64,000 nt of DNA from Siphonodentalium dalli (Eukaryota > Mollusca > Scaphopoda > Gadilida > Siphonodentaliidae). The notes beneath the pieces were generated by a model, which saw only the letters and a program-made list of their open reading frames with translations, did not search any database and had not been told where the DNA came from. Below, piece by piece: positions 13,901 to 19,900 of this stretch. Location: contig CP136064.1 in NCBI GenBank assembly GCA_032622095.1, positions 275,737,614 through 275,801,613 on the forward strand, written 5' to 3'. The translations under genes and the position numbers were made by a program. Positions within the stretch are counted from its first letter, which is position 1, and the number at the start of each line of letters is the position of its first letter.

Positions 13901-16900
13901 TATACGAGCGCCTGCGGCGCATAAGATACTATGAGTGGCGGGATGGGGTGGTGGGTGGATACTACCTATATACGAGCGCCTGTGGCGCATAAGATACTAT
14001 TGGTGGCGGGATGGGGTGGTGGGTGGGTACTACTTATATACGAGCGCCTACGGCGCATAAGATACTATGGTGACGGGATGGGGTGGTGGGTGGGTACTAC
14101 CTATATACGAGCGCCTGCAGCGCATAAGATACTATGGTGGCGGGATGGGATGGTGGGTGGGTACTACCTATATACGAGCGCCTGCGGCGCATAATATACT
14201 ATGGGTGGCGGGATGGGATGGTGGGTGAGTACTACCTATATGCGAATTTAAAACTGACAAAAAGCCTGTAATTGATGACAGTTTCAGTTCTTAATCACTC
14301 CTAAAGATGCGTGTGTATTAAAGACCATCACGACGGAAATGTACATTGAGTAGAACAGGTCATGTGGACTTTTCGGCCAGTCATTGACCATGACCGGACG
14401 TTTATGTCCAGGATTGTAATACAGACCTTACATCCCTCACAGGAGCTGACACCGTAATGGTATCCGGAAGACTTGTCGTTACAGACGACACATGGTTTGT
14501 AGATCCTCGGTGGGGGAGGCGGGGATTGAGAATGAGACGTGACCATGTTGTCCGACATTTGCTGCATGTCCGTCTGGATGTTGAGGTACATCGCGTTTGG
14601 ATCAAACATGTGGCCTACAAAAAGAAAATATTATAACCTTTCTTTACTAAATTGATTCTACCATTCAGGTATGAAAATATACATTGTATTAACCCTTTAC
14701 CCAACAAAACGGCCAAAAACGGCCAAATAAAGCTTCAACAGCCTAAAATATCTTCGGTCTGTCTCAATAACACCATACAAATATGGATATCATTGGAACC
14801 GGTTCATTGACCACATTGTGATGGTTACAGTTATGCCCTGGGCCAATGCATTCTCTTATATATGCGAGTCGACCATAGGTCGCCTCGCATATATAAGAGA
14901 ATGCATTGGCCTAAAAAAAATCTTTTTTAACACTTTTTACCATTTTTTCTTACATTCTTTAACAATTTTATAATTTTTTCTTACATTTTTTTACAATTTT
15001 TATAATATTTTTCTACATTCTTTGACAATTTTATCATTTTTAATATGTGTTAAGCCAATGCATTCTCTTATATATGCGAGGCGACCTATGGTCGACTCAC
15101 ATATATAAGAGAATGCATTGGTACAGGGCCGTTCTGTTGGGTAAAGGGTTAAACTATAATTCATCATGAGGGGTGCTCAGGAAATCTAACAAATGACAGA
15201 CAGATGAAAAATATAATTAATTTTTTCAGAAGGACTTCTATTAATTGGTGGGAAATATTCATACAATAAGTTCAACAAACAAATACTTTTCTTAACCCTT
15301 TACCCAACAGAAGGACCCTGTGCCAATGCATTCTCTTATATATGCGAGTCGACCATAAATCGCCTCGTATATATAAGAGAATGCATTGGCCTAATAATTT
15401 TTTATCATATCACTCAATCATTATTTACGTTGGAACCTAAAATTGTTAAAGAATGTAAGAAAAAATGGTAAAACAAGATTTTTTTTAGGCCAATGCATTC
15501 TCTTATATATGCGAGGCGACCTATGGTCGACTCGCATATATAAGAGAATGCATTGGCACAGGGCATAACTGTAACCATCACAATGTGGTCAATGAGCCGG
15601 TTCCAATGATATCCATATTTGTATGGTTCTATTGAGACAGACCCAAGATAATTTAGGCTATTGCAGCTTTATTTGGCCGTTTTTGGCCGTTCTGTTGGGT
15701 AAAGGGTTAAGGGAACTACATTGTACATGTACCATGTTAAAGGTGCTCAATACACTCGGTAGGTGAATATATTGTTATTGAATTCCGCTGATCAAATAAT
15801 ATATATCAACATGTCTGAGTGTTAGCGTATATCAGTGTATATATATGCAGTGTTTGCCAGAAAATTTACATAAATTGTTGCAAATACTACCATATAGCGC
15901 CGCATTAGTGACATTTTATTCTGTTTTTAATACCAAAAAAATAAAGTAGATGTCGTCACTGCTGAGCTGCAAATAAGTTAATGATGAAATACGCAGGTAA
16001 AAAAGTGTATCTCTTTGAATATGAAAATATTGTAACATACAGTAGATACACATGTAAAGTTTTGGAAACATCAGATATTGACTTATAAGGAATGCTTGGT
16101 GTTCACTCACTTTAAAAAGCCGAAGACAATCTTTCATCAGTTTATCAGGAGCGAGGTTCCATGTAAGTTGTAACAGGAGCGAGGCTCCATGTAAGTTGCA
16201 ACAGGAGCGAGGCTCTATGTAAGTTGTAAAAATGTGTGCCTCAATCCATTTGTATTTGAAATAGTGTTCAAACGATTAGTCGACAAATAATCGTCGACGT
16301 TGGTTTGTCGGAAAATCGACTCTAACTTCCACAGTCGACTAACGGAATACAGTATATAATCTCATCAGCTGGCCTGGACAATGCATGGTTTCACTAAATG
16401 TGGGTCAGAAAAGCAGCAAAGATAGCTAGTCTATGTTCAAGAAGCTTTCCAAAGTCCGAACATATGTAATAATGTCGAGCTTGACATAGAACTACGCCGA
16501 AACGGCAAAATTGTCATGAAACGGCGACAATTAACTTGCTGAGAAAATTATTCTTTTTATATATATACTCCCTATACCGCGGACGCAAAAATTTGTAGTG
16601 CGCATTTTTAACCAACACAGGTAAAGAGGGAGGGGTTTCCACAAAAGTGTTTGTCGATATTAACTGAGTCTAACTCTCCGCTTGCTACGTACGCCTTACG
16701 GAAGTTATGGCAACTTATAAAGTAGGCCTATGTACGCATCATCGTATATATAATCATTATAATGTGTGTCACACAGTGTGTGTGTTTTTTTTTTTTTTTT
16801 TTTTTTTTTGATCTGACTTGGAGACTGAGTATCGTTTATTTTCTATACCCTGGCAGGGAAGTATTTATTTGATTTCATGATTAAACAGAAAATCCCTAAA

Positions 16901-19900
16901 TTATTTCCTCAATTATTTATTCTCATTATCATCGTAGATTCGTAGGGAACTTATTTGCGATCGGTGGGTTTCTAGAGCACCGGTTCATTTGAAAAAAAAC
17001 CATGTGACGTGTCACGTGATTCAATTCTCCGATCACAGTAGAGTGTAAATATTGTGATGATGACACGTAATTTGTAATTTTCTTTCACATGTGTTTCATT
17101 AGTATAAGGTTGGTGATGTATTTGGCCGACTAGTCGACGTCGACTTTTGGGGTTCGACTAGTCGACTCCAGAATCCCAGAGTCGTTTGAACACTAATTTG
17201 AAATATATTTTTCAGATACATTAAAATATGCTTAAAGTTACGTCAGTTTATCTATATATAAATTGGTGACACCACAAAATCAGAATTACATGTATACAGT
17301 AATGCCCTAAATAATCGACTCCTTAACCACAGCAGAATTATGGATAATTTTTCAGGATTTAATCGGACAGCTAGCTCTCACTGAGAGCGACTACATGTAT
17401 CAATATCAAATCTGTTTTATGGTTTACCTCCCAAAAAATAAAGCGATCAGTTGGCGATGCCTCCTTGTAAGATGGGGCCTTACACTCATTGTTCAAATAC
17501 ACGTTCAAACGGTCATTACATTTATAATAAAATGCTATTAATATTCACCATTATCATGCTGCATATGCGTCTGTTGTTGCTGTTGTTGTTGTTGCTGCTG
17601 ATCATGGTGGTAGATGGGTTTCAGCTCATGGTAGACATTAAACTGATCGTAGTTATTCGGGTTGGCCTGCACATATTGTAGTTGTGTGGAATCAACGACG
17701 TTATTTGTCGTGTATATATGAAGCTGGCCGTGATCAAGGTCCAACATCTGTGTGATTGCTAAAAAAAAGATAAAACATAATCATCAACATACAACTTAAT
17801 ACATAACAGATATTTTTAGCCAATGACAGGGGGTGAAATGGGACTCATTCTCACGCAATGGGAAATAGTGAGACTTTCTTACACCAAAATTCCAAATTCA
17901 CAATGAATTCACAGAAAGTCTATTGTTTCGTGAACAAATGACAGGACATCAATTTTTATGAATATTTCCAAACTAACCTGCTTCATTCGCATAAAATAGG
18001 AATAACAAACAACATGTAAGAAATACAATAAACTAGTTGATTACACTGTGTTTCGCAGTAAAAATGCTTCTTTCTAGAAGGACCCCTGCATAAAACAAGA
18101 TGATCAAGGTCCATGATTTGTATAGGGCTGTATGATACATCCCTGCTACCATATGATATCTATCTAAAAGTTGAAGAAAATAATAGGTCCATGAGGTCCT
18201 TGTTAAGTTCCACAGATATAAGGAGAATCACTGCATTTTATTTTCATGTCTGTGAACCGTGGGTTTTTTTCTTTTAAGTTGAAATAAGTTACATGATTGG
18301 TCAATACAGACTGCTTCAGCATTACATCATTGCATTTAAATTTTTTATTTATTTAAATCGGATTCCACAGTCACAAATTTAACAGTCAGTGAAGTTGAGT
18401 GAACCTGTGTTCGTGAATATAAATTGTTCATCATTAATTATATACGATCGCTGAGGAAGCTTATTCAACCGCTTTGTAAATGAAAGTGTCAATGACACTG
18501 TAGCTCAACTTGGAAAGGGAATAATTTCATGTGTTACAGTCAATGGAGTAATTAGGAATGTGGAAAGTTGAAAGGCCTAGTAAAATCCAATATGGCCGCT
18601 GGCAGCCAGTCGTTCCCATCTACATGTCATTGTTAACATCCATGACAAATTTCATGAAGATCCGACCAAAGCTACGACCTGTAGCCCGTGCCCAAGAATT
18701 TAGTCATGCAAAGAGTAAAATCCAAGATGGCTGCTGGTGGCCATGTTTTTTGGCCGAACGACCCCAAAATGACTCGTTCCCATCTACATGTCAATATTAA
18801 CATCCATGACAAATTTAATGATGATCAGATGAACAGTACGACCTGTAGCCCGTGCTAATGGATTGAATTATGAAATCAAAGATGGCCACTGTTGGCCATG
18901 TTTTTTTGCCGAATGACTTGTTCCCATCTACATGTCAACAGCCATGACAAATTTCATAATGATCCGACCAAAGGTACGACCTGCAGCCCATGCTAAAGGA
19001 AATTGTTAATGAGGCACACACGCACCAACACACGGACGACGGATACCAAGCCAAGGCAATAGCTCAAAGTTTACAAAGTAAAGTTGAGCTAAAAATGCCA
19101 AAGCAGAAAAGCTGATAAACCCGTAAACCATCCTGAATCTTCACTTCATATATTCATACATAGAAATGATGTTGCCTGTTACCAATTTGGATATAAAATC
19201 AGTTACATTTATGGGGACTCATTCGATCACAATATGTTTTACAGTCACCTTAATTCAAGTCACATAGATTGTATGCATGTATCAATATCGATTGGGCAAT
19301 CAATTGGTGAAATTCATTATTTAAATTCTTCTAAATCCACATTGTTATCTACTTCCAGGTGTAAGATCAACATGGATACCTGCCACATTGAACAAATAAC
19401 TCATATAAATCCAAGCAGCCACATACAATATTATCAATTGAGACTGTCAGTACTCGAACCGGAACTGGTACAGTGGTACCAGATGCGGAACCGTCCCAGT
19501 ACCGAAAGGTCTGGTACCGTCGGTACTTTGAGAAGCCTGGATCATTATCATGGCGTATTGTTCGAATTTCACCCCTTCTGCTCCGATTTCCTTTCCGCTT
19601 ACTAGATCCAATTCATGTCAATTTCTCCGTGATATTTAGCTCAAGTCTATATTTTGGCTCCGTCAATATACAGATTAATAATAGAAATATTGTTCATGAA
19701 TTTGAGCCATTTGATTGACCTACATGTAGGGGTGTGAACCGGTTTATATTTATAATCAGTAAATATATAAGCTTTGAATATGTTATTTGGACATATGCAT
19801 AGTGGTACATGTACATGTATATGAGTGAGAAGTCACATAGTGGTACATGTACATGTATATGAGTGAGAATTCACATAGTGGTACATGTATATGAGTGAGA

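Noticed and set aside
13896-14245. Five regular repeats considered as a CRISPR array
   Set aside because: The spacing sequence is itself repeated, so it is a minisatellite, and the genome is eukaryotic.
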